NCBI GenBank assembly: GCA_025359905.1
Contig: JANYDF010000063.1
Coordinates: forward strand, 1 to 40,323
DNA length: 40,323 bases
Source: Rhodospirillales bacterium
GTDB lineage: Bacteria; Pseudomonadota; Alphaproteobacteria; Acetobacterales; Acetobacteraceae
Direction: 5' to 3'
Shown here: one piece after another, positions 29,058-37,391 of the stretch
Position numbering within the stretch: position 1 is the first letter of the stretch
Layout: each line of letters starts with the position of its first letter
Position numbers and translations under genes: made by a program
Notes under the pieces: generated by a model
The model's input: the letters and a program-made list of their open reading frames with translations, nothing else
Told to the model about the DNA's origin: nothing
The model's database searches: none

Positions 29058-29477
29058 TTACGCTGTGGCACTTCCATCCGGCACATCGACCGCGATGCGC
29101 CAATCGTCCACCGTTACCGGGAACGTCTCGACCGGCCCTGGGTCACAAGGTTCCAGCGCCACATCGTACGCCTGCGTTCGCAGCCGCCGTGGTTCGCAAC
29201 GCGATTGGCCGGTGCGCAGATCGAACTCCCAGCCATGCCAAGGGCAGCGCACGATTTCGTTGGGCCGCGACCAGACATAGCGTCCGGGCTCCTGCGCCTC
29301 GACAAGTCCAACCAAGTGGCCTTCGCTCAGCCGTCCGCCTTGGTGCGGGCAGCGGTCGGCCAACGCGAACACCTCGCCGCCGACGTTGAACAGCGCGATG
29401 TCGCGCCCGGCGGCGGCCACGCGCTTACAGCGGCCCGGCGGCAGGTCGCTCAGCGCCGCGACAACGTGGCGCGGCAT
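29058..29477 (-). CDS. Rieske [2Fe-2S] ferredoxin-like protein
   Basis: This 139-aa protein is a single Rieske domain. The cluster ligands are C and H of RCPHQG (about residue 44) and C and H of VRCPWHGWEFDL (about residue 77), giving the CxH...CxxH pattern. A short insertion between them (EAQEPGRYVWSRPN) makes the loop somewhat longer than usual. It is the last of three genes with the amidohydrolases at 29478 and 30581; its start abuts the previous stop. It is probably an electron carrier for an oxygenase encoded elsewhere, since no oxygenase or reductase gene is adjacent. Confidence 0.85.
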   Translation of the reverse strand: MPRHVVAALSDLPPGRCKRVAAAGRDIALFNVGGEVFALADRCPHQGGRLSEGHLVGLVEAQEPGRYVWSRPNEIVRCPWHGWEFDLRTGQSRCEPRRLRTQAYDVALEPCDPGPVETFPVTVDDWRIAVDVPDGSATA

Positions 29478-30584
29478 TCAGGCCAGCCCGAACAACGCGG
29501 CGGCGTTGCCGCGAAACAGTCCGCGCCGCTGCGCCTCGGTGCCGCCGTTTGGCAGCACTTCGGCGGGGTTGTCGAAATCCCAGTGCGGATAGTCGGTGGC
29601 GAACAGCAGCCTGTCCCAGCCGAGCCAGCCGATCACGTCCAGCAGATGCCGGTTGCGCTCGGCTTCCTCCATCGGCTGCGTTGTCCACCACACGTTCTGC
29701 CGGGCGTACTCGGATGGCAGCCGGGTCAGATGCGGGGTTTCGGCACGCATCCGCGCCCAATGCTTGTCCAGCCGCCACAGCAGCGCGGGTGCCCAGGCGA
29801 ACCCGGCTTCCACCATGATCACGCGCAGCGCCGGGAACCGTTCGAACACGCCTTCGAGCAGCAGCGAAACCAATTGCGACTGGGCACTTTGCGCGTGGCC
29901 GGTCATTTCCTCAATGTAGTACGACGGCCAGCCGCCCGGGTTCATCGGCCAGCCGCCATAGCCAAAGGCGTGAATGCCGATCGGCAGCCCGGCGCGCACC
30001 GCTGCTTCGTAAATCGGCCAGTATTTGCGCTGGCCGAGCGGTTCGGCGGTTCGGGTCAGCAAAAGGACCTGCGCGAAGGCTTTGTCGCCCGCCCGCCGGT
30101 CGATTTCGGCCACCGCCGCCGCAGGGTCTTCGTACGACACCACGACAGAGGCGCGCAGCCGCGCATCCTTGGCGACCCATTCGGCGACCTGCCAATCGTT
30201 CACCGCCCGCGCATACGCCGCTGCCAGATCGAGATTGCGGAAGCCCTGGCCAGTGGCGCCGAGCGGATTGAGGATGGCGAACGCCACCCCGTTCGGGTCG
30301 AGATGCTGGGCCTGCATGAAACGAAGGCTGCTGCCGGGCGGCCCGCCTTCCGGCGGGCACGCATCGCGCCGCGCTGCGTTGGGCTGGCCTTTCGGGTAAG
30401 CGACGCCGTCCAGATAGCCCAGGCGGCGGCCGGTGCCGAACTGCGCCGCGTGCTCCTGCCAGCGCTGCTCCAGAAACGGCGCGAGTTCCTGCGGCGAGCG
30501 GCGGGCGGGGTGGATGTCGCAGTCGATCACGCTCAGTCGGCTGGCGGCGGCGGTTTCGGCCAGCGGCCGGTTTTGCACGTTCAT
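29478..30584 (-). CDS. Amidohydrolase family 2 protein (DCDIHP type), copy 1
   Basis: This 368-aa TIM-barrel metal-dependent hydrolase/decarboxylase belongs to the Amidohydro_2 family, which contains ACMSD and resorcylate-type decarboxylases. The metal motif VIDCDIHP lies at about residues 19-26. Further metal or active-site positions are GLPIGIHAFGYGG and the terminal FATDYPHWDFDNP, with the catalytic aspartate in the TDYPHWD motif. It overlaps the neighbouring paralogue by four bases. The two paralogues share layout but clearly diverge, so tandem duplication was followed by specialisation. The substrate is probably an aromatic acid; this is inference. Confidence 0.82.
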   Translation of the reverse strand: MNVQNRPLAETAAASRLSVIDCDIHPARRSPQELAPFLEQRWQEHAAQFGTGRRLGYLDGVAYPKGQPNAARRDACPPEGGPPGSSLRFMQAQHLDPNGVAFAILNPLGATGQGFRNLDLAAAYARAVNDWQVAEWVAKDARLRASVVVSYEDPAAAVAEIDRRAGDKAFAQVLLLTRTAEPLGQRKYWPIYEAAVRAGLPIGIHAFGYGGWPMNPGGWPSYYIEEMTGHAQSAQSQLVSLLLEGVFERFPALRVIMVEAGFAWAPALLWRLDKHWARMRAETPHLTRLPSEYARQNVWWTTQPMEEAERNRHLLDVIGWLGWDRLLFATDYPHWDFDNPAEVLPNGGTEAQRRGLFRGNAAALFGLA

Positions 30585-31660
30585 GCCACGGTCTCCGTCA
30601 ATCGCGGGTAGGTCGCCCGCGGGTTGTCCAGCATCAGTTTGCGCGCCAGCGCCGGGGACAGGCCGGGCGGCAGCGCGCCGGTGCCGTCGAAGTGCCAGTG
30701 CGGATAATCGGTGGCGAACAACAGCATGTCGTCCGAACCGAGTTGGTCGAGCAGCCGCGACACTTGCGCCGGGTCAGCCGGGCCGTCGAACGGCTGTGCG
30801 GTCAGGCGCACCTGATCGCGCACGATGTCGGCGGGCGGTCGGTCCACCCACGGCACTTCCATGCGCAATCCACGCCAGAACTTGGTCAGCCGCCACAGAT
30901 GCGCCGGCAGCCAAGTGACGCCCGATTCCAGCAACACCACGCGCAGAGTTGGGAATTTGGCGAACACGCCCTCGCACACCAAACTGGTCAGCGTGCTTTG
31001 GAAGGCTTGCGCCTGCCCGACATATTCCTCGACCACGAATGACGGCCAGCCGACCGAGGTGGATGGATGCTTGGCGCTGGTTCCGGCATGAAACCCGACC
31101 GGCAGGCCGTGGCGCGCGGCGGCGGCGTAGATCGGCCAATGCGCGCGCCGCCCGGCGGGCAATTCGTCGGAGACCGGCAGCAGCACCTGCACAAAGCGCG
31201 GATCGGCGGCGCAGCGGTCGATCTCATCGACCGCGTATTCGGCGTTCTGCGGGGCAACCACGATGGACGCGCGCAGGCGCGGCTCACGGTCCAGCCACTC
31301 CGCCGCCATCCAACGGTTCACCGCGCACGCCATCGCGGCGGCGAGGTCTTCGCTGAACAGCATCGGCACGCCGTACAGGCAATTGGCGATGGCGATGTCC
31401 GTGCCAAACGGATCGAGCACATGAGTGCGCAGATCGTCCAGCGCACTGCCCGGCTGGCCGGTGCCCGCCGGCCGCCAATCCGGGCGGGCCGACAACGGTG
31501 CGCCGGGCGGGTAGGCGAGCGTGCGCAATTCGTCCAGGCCGCGCTGCATCACCGATTCGCGCCAGTGGCCGTCCAGATACGGCAGCAACGCCGATAGCGA
31601 CGGCACCGCCGGATGGATGTCGCAATCGATAGGACCGGCTGACGGAAATTGCATGGCCAT
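30581..31660 (-). CDS. Amidohydrolase family 2 protein (DCDIHP type), copy 2
   Basis: This 359-aa paralogue of the protein encoded at 29478 begins MAMQFPSAGPIDCDIHPAVP, with the metal motif near the N-terminus. GLPVGFHAGTSA is the barrel histidine strand and LLFATDYPHWHFDG the C-terminal active-site motif. It is the first gene of the three-gene operon with the other copy and the Rieske protein. Start choice lies among 31711, 31660 and 31654; 31660 is taken because conserved sequence begins just after it. It is divergent from nrdD, and the intergenic region holds an FNR-like box. Confidence 0.8.
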   Translation of the reverse strand: MAMQFPSAGPIDCDIHPAVPSLSALLPYLDGHWRESVMQRGLDELRTLAYPPGAPLSARPDWRPAGTGQPGSALDDLRTHVLDPFGTDIAIANCLYGVPMLFSEDLAAAMACAVNRWMAAEWLDREPRLRASIVVAPQNAEYAVDEIDRCAADPRFVQVLLPVSDELPAGRRAHWPIYAAAARHGLPVGFHAGTSAKHPSTSVGWPSFVVEEYVGQAQAFQSTLTSLVCEGVFAKFPTLRVVLLESGVTWLPAHLWRLTKFWRGLRMEVPWVDRPPADIVRDQVRLTAQPFDGPADPAQVSRLLDQLGSDDMLLFATDYPHWHFDGTGALPPGLSPALARKLMLDNPRATYPRLTETVA

Positions 31661-31732
31661 GCTGTCTGGTGCAGAGGCGGCAGCGTAGGCCAGCGGCGGG
31701 CGCTTGGCCACACCGGGAAGCGCGACGTGTCA

Positions 31733-31746
31733 ATGATCTGCGTCAA
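31733..31746. promoter_or_regulatory. FNR-like box upstream of nrdD
   Basis: ATGATCTGCGTCAA keeps the TGA-N6-TCA core of the FNR/FixK site and matches TTGAT-N4-ATCAA at eight of ten positions. It is centred about 65 bp before the nrdD ATG, so a start point near 31781 would fit class II activation. Class III ribonucleotide reductases are regularly FNR-controlled, which makes the site plausible. Confidence 0.5.
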
Positions 31747-31803
31747 GGCATTCCGGCAACAGACGGCCGAACAACGCCGCTCACGCCCGGACAGAGTCGT
31801 TCA

Positions 31804-33843
31804 ATGCGAGTCGCGCTTGCAGCCGTGCCGTCAGCCGTCATACCGCCGTGGGCCGGGATCATTCGGCGTGACGGTTCGACGGTCTCGTTCGACCGCGAGC
31901 GCATCCGCTACGCCATCGCGCGCGCTGGGCTGGCGAGCGGGGAGTTCGGCGATCCGGGGGCCGACCGGCTGGCGTCGCTGGTGATCGACCGGCTGATCGG
32001 CCGTTTTCCGGACCGTCCGCCCGGCGTGGAGGACATTCAGGACGAGGTGGAATGGACGCTGATGCGTGACGGCCAGCACCGCGCCGCCCGCGCCTACATC
32101 ATCTATCGCGCCCAGCACACCAAACTCCGCCGCGACCGCCACGCCGCCGTCGATGCGGTGAGCTCGATCAACGAGTATCTCGACCGGCAAGATTGGCGGG
32201 TGCAGGCCAACGCCAACCAGGGCTATTCGCTCGGCGGGCTGATCCTGAACAGCGCCGGCAAGCTGGTGGCGAATTACTGGCTGAACAGCGTGTACCCGGC
32301 CGAGATCGGCGCCGCGCATCGTGACGGCGACATGCATATTCACGATCTCGATATGCTCTCCGGCTATTGCGCCGGCTGGTCGCTGCGGATGCTGCTGACC
32401 GAGGGCTTCAACGGGGTGCCGGGCAAGATCGAAGCCGGACCGCCAAAGCATCTGTCCAGCGCCATTGGCCAGATGGTGAACTTTCTCGGCACGCTGCAAA
32501 ACGAGTGGGCGGGCGCGCAGGCGTTCAGTTCGTTCGATACCTACCTCGCGCCGTATATTCGCAAGGACAATCTGTCGTACGCCGACGTGCGGCAGAACAT
32601 GCAGGAATTCATCTTCAACCTGAATGTGCCGTCGCGCTGGGGAAGTCAGCCGCCGTTTACCAATGTGACGTTCGATTGGGTTTGCCCGGAGGATCTGCGC
32701 GAGCAGATTCCGATCATCGGCGGCGAAGAAATGCCGTTCCGCTACGGCGGCCTGCAAGCCGAAATGGACGCGATCAACCGCGCCTATATCGAAGTGATGC
32801 AAGAAGGCGACGCCAAGGGCCGCATCTTCACCTTTCCGATTCCAACGTACAACATCACCAACGATTTCCCCTGGTATTCGGAGAACGCCGAGCGGCTGTT
32901 TGCCATGACGGCGAAGTTTGGCCTGCCGTATTTTCAGAACTTCATCAACTCGGACCTCGAACCCAACATGGTCCGCTCGATGTGCTGCCGTCTGCAACTG
33001 GATTTGCGCGAGTTGCTGAAGCGCGGCAACGGCCTGTTCGGCTCGGCGGAGCAAACCGGCTCAGTTGGTGTGGTGACGATCAATTGCGGCCGGCTGGGCT
33101 ATGTGTTCAAGGGCGATTTGCCCGGACTTTATGCGCGGATGGATGCGCTGCTCGATCTGGCGCGCAACAGCCTGGAAATCAAGCGCAAGACGATTCAGCG
33201 CCATATGGACGACGGACTGTTCCCGTACACCAAGCGCTATCTTGGCACGCTGCGCAATCACTTCTCGACCATCGGCGTGAACGGCATCAACGAACTGATC
33301 CGCAATTTTACCGGCGGTGAGGACGATGTGTCGTCCGAGAGCGGCCACGCCTTCGCCTGCAAACTGCTGGACCACGTGCGCGACCGCATCGTGAGTTTTC
33401 AGGAACAGACCGGGCATCTGTACAATCTGGAGGCAACACCGGCCGAGGGGGCGACGTATCGCTTCGCCAAGGAAGATCGCAAACGCTTCCCCGGCATTTT
33501 GCAAGCGGGCACTGACGCGCGGCCATACTACACCAACTCCTCGCAACTGCCGGTGGGTCTGACCGACGATCCGTTTGCAGCGCTGGAGCACCAGGAAGCT
33601 TTGCAGCGCAAATACACCGGCGGCACCGTGCTGCATTTGTATGTGGCGGAGCGGCTGTCGTCGACCGAGGTGTGCCGCAACTTGGTGCAGCGCGCGCTGT
33701 CGCGCTTCCGTTTGCCGTATATCACCGTCACGCCGACGTTCTCGGTCTGCCCGGTGCATGGCTACCTCACCGGCGAGCATGAATTTTGTCCGCGCTGCGA
33801 TGAAGAACGCTTGGCGGCAAAACGCCAGCTATGCTGCGCCTGA
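31804..33843 (+). CDS. nrdD: Anaerobic ribonucleoside-triphosphate reductase, catalytic part lacking the glycyl-radical segment
   Basis: This 679-aa class III reductase converts ribonucleotides to deoxyribonucleotides without oxygen. An ATP-cone regulatory domain is at about residues 15-110 (IIRRDGSTVSFDRERIRYAI). The catalytic barrel follows, with EIGAAHRDGDMHIHDLDMLSGYCAGWSL and the cysteine-rich CCRLQLDL region. The C-terminus holds the zinc motif CPVHGYL...CPRCDEE. In normal NrdD the glycyl-radical motif follows the zinc site; here the protein ends at RQLCCA and the radical motif is a separate gene 25 bp downstream. ATG 31804 opens the family-like region; extra upstream codons overlap the divergent gene. 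Confidence 0.93.
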   Translation: MRVALAAVPSAVIPPWAGIIRRDGSTVSFDRERIRYAIARAGLASGEFGDPGADRLASLVIDRLIGRFPDRPPGVEDIQDEVEWTLMRDGQHRAARAYIIYRAQHTKLRRDRHAAVDAVSSINEYLDRQDWRVQANANQGYSLGGLILNSAGKLVANYWLNSVYPAEIGAAHRDGDMHIHDLDMLSGYCAGWSLRMLLTEGFNGVPGKIEAGPPKHLSSAIGQMVNFLGTLQNEWAGAQAFSSFDTYLAPYIRKDNLSYADVRQNMQEFIFNLNVPSRWGSQPPFTNVTFDWVCPEDLREQIPIIGGEEMPFRYGGLQAEMDAINRAYIEVMQEGDAKGRIFTFPIPTYNITNDFPWYSENAERLFAMTAKFGLPYFQNFINSDLEPNMVRSMCCRLQLDLRELLKRGNGLFGSAEQTGSVGVVTINCGRLGYVFKGDLPGLYARMDALLDLARNSLEIKRKTIQRHMDDGLFPYTKRYLGTLRNHFSTIGVNGINELIRNFTGGEDDVSSESGHAFACKLLDHVRDRIVSFQEQTGHLYNLEATPAEGATYRFAKEDRKRFPGILQAGTDARPYYTNSSQLPVGLTDDPFAALEHQEALQRKYTGGTVLHLYVAERLSSTEVCRNLVQRALSRFRLPYITVTPTFSVCPVHGYLTGEHEFCPRCDEERLAAKRQLCCA

Positions 33844-33868
33844 CTGCGACAAACTGGAGAAAATCAAC

Positions 33869-34048
33869 ATGCAAGCAACTCTGCCGCAATACGACGAAGT
33901 TGCCCTGACCGACAGCGAGCGTCAGCCTTGCGAGGTCTGGACGCGGGTGATGGGCTATCACCGCCCGGTATCCTCGTTCAACATTGGCAAGCAAGCCGAA
34001 CACGCCGAACGCTGCCACTTCGTGATTTGCGAGGCGTCGGCGGCGTGA
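33869..34048 (+). CDS. Stand-alone glycyl-radical segment of class III ribonucleotide reductase
   Basis: This 59-aa protein consists almost only of the piece that normally ends NrdD. ERQPCEVWTRVMGYHRPVSSF, split as ERQPCEVWT and RVMGYHRPVSSFNIGK, matches the RVxGYxRPVxxxNxGK glycyl-radical site, with Gly29 as the radical carrier. It has its own ATG and ribosome site (GGAG, about ten bases upstream) and overlaps nrdG by GTGA. It could serve as a trans-acting radical subunit that docks onto the NrdD barrel, analogous to the spare-part role of YfiD for pyruvate formate-lyase. It is not in the frame of nrdD and no sign of a frameshift is seen in the 25-bp spacer. Confidence 0.85.
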   Translation: MQATLPQYDEVALTDSERQPCEVWTRVMGYHRPVSSFNIGKQAEHAERCHFVICEASAA

Positions 34049-34740
34049 GCCGGCGTGGCTTGGTTTTGGGTGGCGTTGTACCGTTCAGCACGGTGGATTT
34101 TCCGGGCCGGATGGCTGCGGTGCTGTTTACCCAGGGCTGTTCGCTGACGTGCCGCTACTGCCACAATCCGCACCTGCAATCGCACCGGCGCAGCAGCGTG
34201 CATTCGTGGGATGCGACGCTGGAGTGGCTGAAGCGCCGCGCCGGTTTGCTGGACGGGGTTGTCATCAGCGGCGGCGAGCCGACCATTCAGGCGGGGCTGG
34301 CCGATGCGCTCAGTGAAATTCGCGCCCTTGGCTTCGCCACCGGACTGCATACCTCAGGCGCCAATCCACTGCTGCTGTCCCAAGTCCTGCATCTGCTTGA
34401 TTGGGTGGCGTTGGATATCAAAGCGCCGTTTGTCCGCTATGCCGCCGTCACCGGCAAGGCGCAGAGCGGCACGCAGGCACGGCAATCGCTGTCCGCCCTC
34501 CTGGTCAGCGGCGTCAACTATGAACTGCGCACCACGCTGCACGCGAATTTGCTGAACGATGCCGATTTGCTGGCCATCGCCACTGAATTGCACGCGCGCG
34601 GTGTCGGCCGCTGGGTGTTGCAGAAATTCCGTGTCGAGGGCTGCAACGACGTGTCGCTGTGCGCGCAACCCACGCCGTATGCGTTGGGTGGCGTGCTGCC
34701 CGCGCTGCAAAAATTAATACCGGAGATCGTGATCCGCTAA
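34045..34740 (+). CDS. nrdG: Anaerobic ribonucleotide reductase activase NrdG
   Basis: This 231-aa radical-SAM activase abstracts hydrogen from the glycine of the reductase to make it active. The 4Fe-4S cysteines appear in CSLTCRYCHNP (CxxxCxxC) at about residues 34-41, after VPFSTVDFPGRMAAVLFTQG. The SAM-binding VISGGEPT follows. Translation starts at GTG 34045, which overlaps the stop of the small glycyl-radical gene. An ATG at 33928 upstream opens the same frame but lies inside the small gene. The stop overlaps the end of the convergent kinase gene by four bases. Confidence 0.92.
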   Translation: MSRRGLVLGGVVPFSTVDFPGRMAAVLFTQGCSLTCRYCHNPHLQSHRRSSVHSWDATLEWLKRRAGLLDGVVISGGEPTIQAGLADALSEIRALGFATGLHTSGANPLLLSQVLHLLDWVALDIKAPFVRYAAVTGKAQSGTQARQSLSALLVSGVNYELRTTLHANLLNDADLLAIATELHARGVGRWVLQKFRVEGCNDVSLCAQPTPYALGGVLPALQKLIPEIVIR

Positions 34741-35999
34741 GCGGCCGGCCGCCCGAGTTCGACCACAAACACGCTGCCCCCGCCAGCCCGCGCCGTGCAG
34801 CGCACGGTGCCGTTATGACGCGCGGCGATTTGCCGCACCAGCGACAGACCCAGCCCCCAACCGCCAGCGCCCTCACGACGGCCAGCCGGCCGGTAGAACG
34901 GCTCAAAAATCCGCTCGCGCTCGCCGTCCGGCAACCCTGGGCCGCGATCCGCCACGGAAATGCGCGGGCGTCCATCCGCGGTACGGCCGACATGCAATTC
35001 CACCGGCGGCGCGCCGTGCTTGGCCGCATTTTCTAGCAGATTGCGCAGCATCCGGCGTAGCAGCTTTGGGTCGCCCACGGTATTCACGATCTCGCCGTCC
35101 AGTGCCACGCCAGTGCGCGCTGCTTCCTCGGCGGCCAGCGCCAGTAAATCCACGTGTTCGGCCGCGGCGTTTGGCTCGGCGTGTTCCAGCCGGCTGGCCA
35201 GCAGGATTTCACCGATCAATTGATCCAGTTCCGCCAGATTGCGGGCGATCTCGGCGTGCCGCGCCTCGGATGGCGCTTGCTGCCACACGTCGGTGGCCAG
35301 GGTCAGGCGGGCCAGCGGCGAGCGTAGTTCGTGACTGGCATTGGCCAACAATGCCCGATGCGCGTCGAGCAACGCCTGGATGCGCCCGACCGCCAGATTG
35401 AAACTGGCGGCGACGGCGGCGATCTCGTCCTGGCCCTGAACCGGCACCCGGACCGACAGATCGCCGCCCCCCCATTGTTCGACGCCCCGGCGCAGCCGTT
35501 CCAGCCGGTGGGTCAGCCGCGCCACAATCGGCAGCGCCGCGACACCGACCGCCAGCGCCACCGCCAGCAATGCCGCCAGCACGTGCCAGCCGGGCCGCCG
35601 CAGCGCCAAGCCGAAACGGGCCAGCACGCTGCGCCCGTCGTGCAATCGGAAGCGCCACACGCCATGCCCGCGCCGGCCGTCCCATTCGCCTTGCTCGTCG
35701 ATGTGCCCGCGCGACAAATCGGCCCCGGCGATGGCGACCAAGTGGCCGCCGGCGTCCAGCACCGTCACTTCGCCCTCGACTGCGGCCGCGAGCCGCGCCG
35801 CCGCCGCCGCGACCGCGCCGGGCGGGATGTCGGCGGGCGGAATAGCCGCTTCCAGCATGCGCACCGGCATCTCGCGCCAAGCGTGCATCGGGCTGTCGCC
35901 AAGGGCTGACCACAACAGCGCCACCAGCGCCGCCGCCAGGATGAGGCTGGCGAGCAAAGTGGCATAGATGCGCCAGAACAGGCTGCGGGCGAGGATCAT
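34737..35999 (-). CDS. Sensor histidine kinase (CpxA/EnvZ type)
   Basis: This 420-aa membrane kinase has a first transmembrane helix at about 8-32, a ~100-residue periplasmic domain, and a second helix at WHVLAALLAVALAVGVAALPI. A HAMP domain (about 175-230), the phospho-acceptor motif LLANASHELRSPLARL, and an ATPase domain with N-box LLENAAKHG, DRGPGLPDG and GWGLGLSLV follow. It overlaps the response regulator gene by ATGA. The neighbouring Spy/CpxP-like gene suggests envelope stress or metal sensing. No other domain is visible. Confidence 0.9.
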   Translation of the reverse strand: MILARSLFWRIYATLLASLILAAALVALLWSALGDSPMHAWREMPVRMLEAAIPPADIPPGAVAAAAARLAAAVEGEVTVLDAGGHLVAIAGADLSRGHIDEQGEWDGRRGHGVWRFRLHDGRSVLARFGLALRRPGWHVLAALLAVALAVGVAALPIVARLTHRLERLRRGVEQWGGGDLSVRVPVQGQDEIAAVAASFNLAVGRIQALLDAHRALLANASHELRSPLARLTLATDVWQQAPSEARHAEIARNLAELDQLIGEILLASRLEHAEPNAAAEHVDLLALAAEEAARTGVALDGEIVNTVGDPKLLRRMLRNLLENAAKHGAPPVELHVGRTADGRPRISVADRGPGLPDGERERIFEPFYRPAGRREGAGGWGLGLSLVRQIAARHNGTVRCTARAGGGSVFVVELGRPAA

Positions 36000-36694
36000 G
36001 CGCCCTCGTCCTGCGCGCGGGCGAAAACGTAGCCGGCACCACGCACTGTCAAAATCCGGCGCGGCGTGCGCGGGTCGGCTTCGACGGCGGCGCGGATGCG
36101 CGAAATATGCACGTCGATGGAACGGTCGAAGGCTTCCAGTTCCTCGCCCTTGACCAGATCCATCAGCCGTTCGCGGCTGAGCACGCGCCCGGCGTGTTCG
36201 GCCAGCGCCACCAGCAGGTCGAACTGATAGCTGGTCAGCACCGCCGGTTTGCCATCGACCTTGACCGAGCGCGCGCCTTTGTCGATTTCCAGATGGCCGA
36301 ACACCAGGGGCGGCGGGCCGCTTGGCATTTCGCCTTTGCGGCGGCGCAGCAGCGCGCGCAGCCGGGCGAGCAATTCGCGGGTGCCGAACGGCTTGGGCAA
36401 ATAGTCGTCCGCCCCGAGTTCCAGCCCAACCACCCGGTCGGTTTCCTCGCCGCGTGCGGTCAGCATCAGGATCGGGATGTCGGAATGGGCACGGATCTGC
36501 CGGCACACGTCGAAGCCCTCGGCGTCCGGCAGCATCAAGTCCAGGATCAATGCGTCGTAGGTTTCGCGTTGCAGAGCGGCCAAGCCTTCGCGCGCGGTGG
36601 CGCGGGCATCCAGCTTGATGCCCGCGCCAAGCAGATACTCGGCCAGCATGGCGGAAAGCCGCGTGTCGTCGTCGATCATCAGCAGCCGCGCCAT
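35996..36694 (-). CDS. OmpR-family response regulator
   Basis: This 232-aa regulator has a receiver domain at about 1-115 with DDD at 8-10, the phospho-acceptor aspartate in LILDLMLPD, the threonine in MLTARG, and the lysine in LPKPF. A winged-helix effector domain at about 130-228 contains DRSIDVHISRIRAAVE and TVRGAGYVFA. ATG 36694 is preferred because MARLLMIDDD is the receiver start. It is the first gene of the pair with the kinase. The CpxR/PfeR-like match is inferred from layout. Confidence 0.9.
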   Translation of the reverse strand: MARLLMIDDDTRLSAMLAEYLLGAGIKLDARATAREGLAALQRETYDALILDLMLPDAEGFDVCRQIRAHSDIPILMLTARGEETDRVVGLELGADDYLPKPFGTRELLARLRALLRRRKGEMPSGPPPLVFGHLEIDKGARSVKVDGKPAVLTSYQFDLLVALAEHAGRVLSRERLMDLVKGEELEAFDRSIDVHISRIRAAVEADPRTPRRILTVRGAGYVFARAQDEGA

Positions 36695-36758
36695 GCCTGT
36701 CCCCCGCTGCAAACCATCCGCCACCCCTCCCATACCGGAAGGGGCGGCGGAAGGGCGA

Positions 36759-37262
36759 TTAGCCGTGCCGGTGCGCTTCGAATTCGGCGATCACGCCTTT
36801 CAGTTGCGCCCGCTGCTCCGGCGTCAGCACTTCGGCGGCGTCTTCCACCGCTTTGCTGACCCGCTGGGTCACCTGCTCCATCGCGGCGAGCCGTTCGGTG
36901 CGCAGATGCTCGACGGCGGCGCGATCAATTTGCGGCGCGGTCAGCAAATCGGCGAATTGGCCGCGCGTGCCCTGCATTCCGGCGCGCAGCGGCTCAATAT
37001 CCTTCGCCGCCGCTTCGATGATCGCGTGCACCTTAGCTTGTTGTTCCGGCGTGGCGGAGACCTTGCTCAGCATATGGTCGGCGCGCTTTTCGATCATCTG
37101 CACCGGAATGCCGTCCTGCATCGACCACATGCCGTGATGATGCCGCTCCACCGCTTTGGCGACACCCGCCGCACCGGCCAGCAGCACCACGGCGGCGGCA
37201 GCGCCAAGCAGCACGCGGCGGCCACGGCGCGGGAACCGGGGCTGGGTGATTTGTTCGCTCAT
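36759..37262 (-). CDS. Periplasmic Spy/CpxP-like protein with LTxxQ-type motifs
   Basis: This 167-aa protein starts at ATG 37262 with a basic region and a hydrophobic segment VLLGAAAAVVLLAGAAGVAKA that is a signal peptide or anchor. The mature part is helical. ERHHHGMW is a possible metal-binding spot. VSATPEQQAKV and LTPEQRAQLKGV are the two LTxxQ-type motifs of Spy/CpxP chaperones, and DIEPLRAGMQGTR lies between them. It ends in HRHG. The gene lies directly upstream of the response regulator gene in the same direction, suggesting it is a feedback element or output of that system. Confidence 0.8.
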   Translation of the reverse strand: MSEQITQPRFPRRGRRVLLGAAAAVVLLAGAAGVAKAVERHHHGMWSMQDGIPVQMIEKRADHMLSKVSATPEQQAKVHAIIEAAAKDIEPLRAGMQGTRGQFADLLTAPQIDRAAVEHLRTERLAAMEQVTQRVSKAVEDAAEVLTPEQRAQLKGVIAEFEAHRHG

Positions 37263-37282
37263 GTCTGAATATCCCCAAGTCT

Positions 37283-37355
37283 CGCAGCCCCATCGGCTGC
37301 GTCGGGATTTAACATGGCGCTGCCGCGTTGCTGGCATTGCGGGCCAGTGTAAAGT
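37283..37355 (+). promoter_or_regulatory. Divergent promoter region with inverted repeat
   Basis: CGCAGCC-CCATC-GGCTGCG (37283-37301) is an exact seven-base inverted repeat just upstream of the Spy-like gene. Further right, TTGCTG (37328-37333) and TAAAGT (37350-37355) with 16 bp between them could be a sigma-70-type promoter for the methyltransferase gene at 37392. Both are weak calls. Confidence 0.3.
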
Positions 37356-37391
37356 TGTATGAAGACGCCACGCAGTGGGGGACAGACGGCC

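Noticed and set aside
33844-33868. Frameshift joining nrdD and the small glycyl-radical gene
   Set aside because: The small gene has its own ribosome site and start. The NrdD tail ends after its zinc motif, and the 25-bp spacer reads as no recognisable coding sequence.
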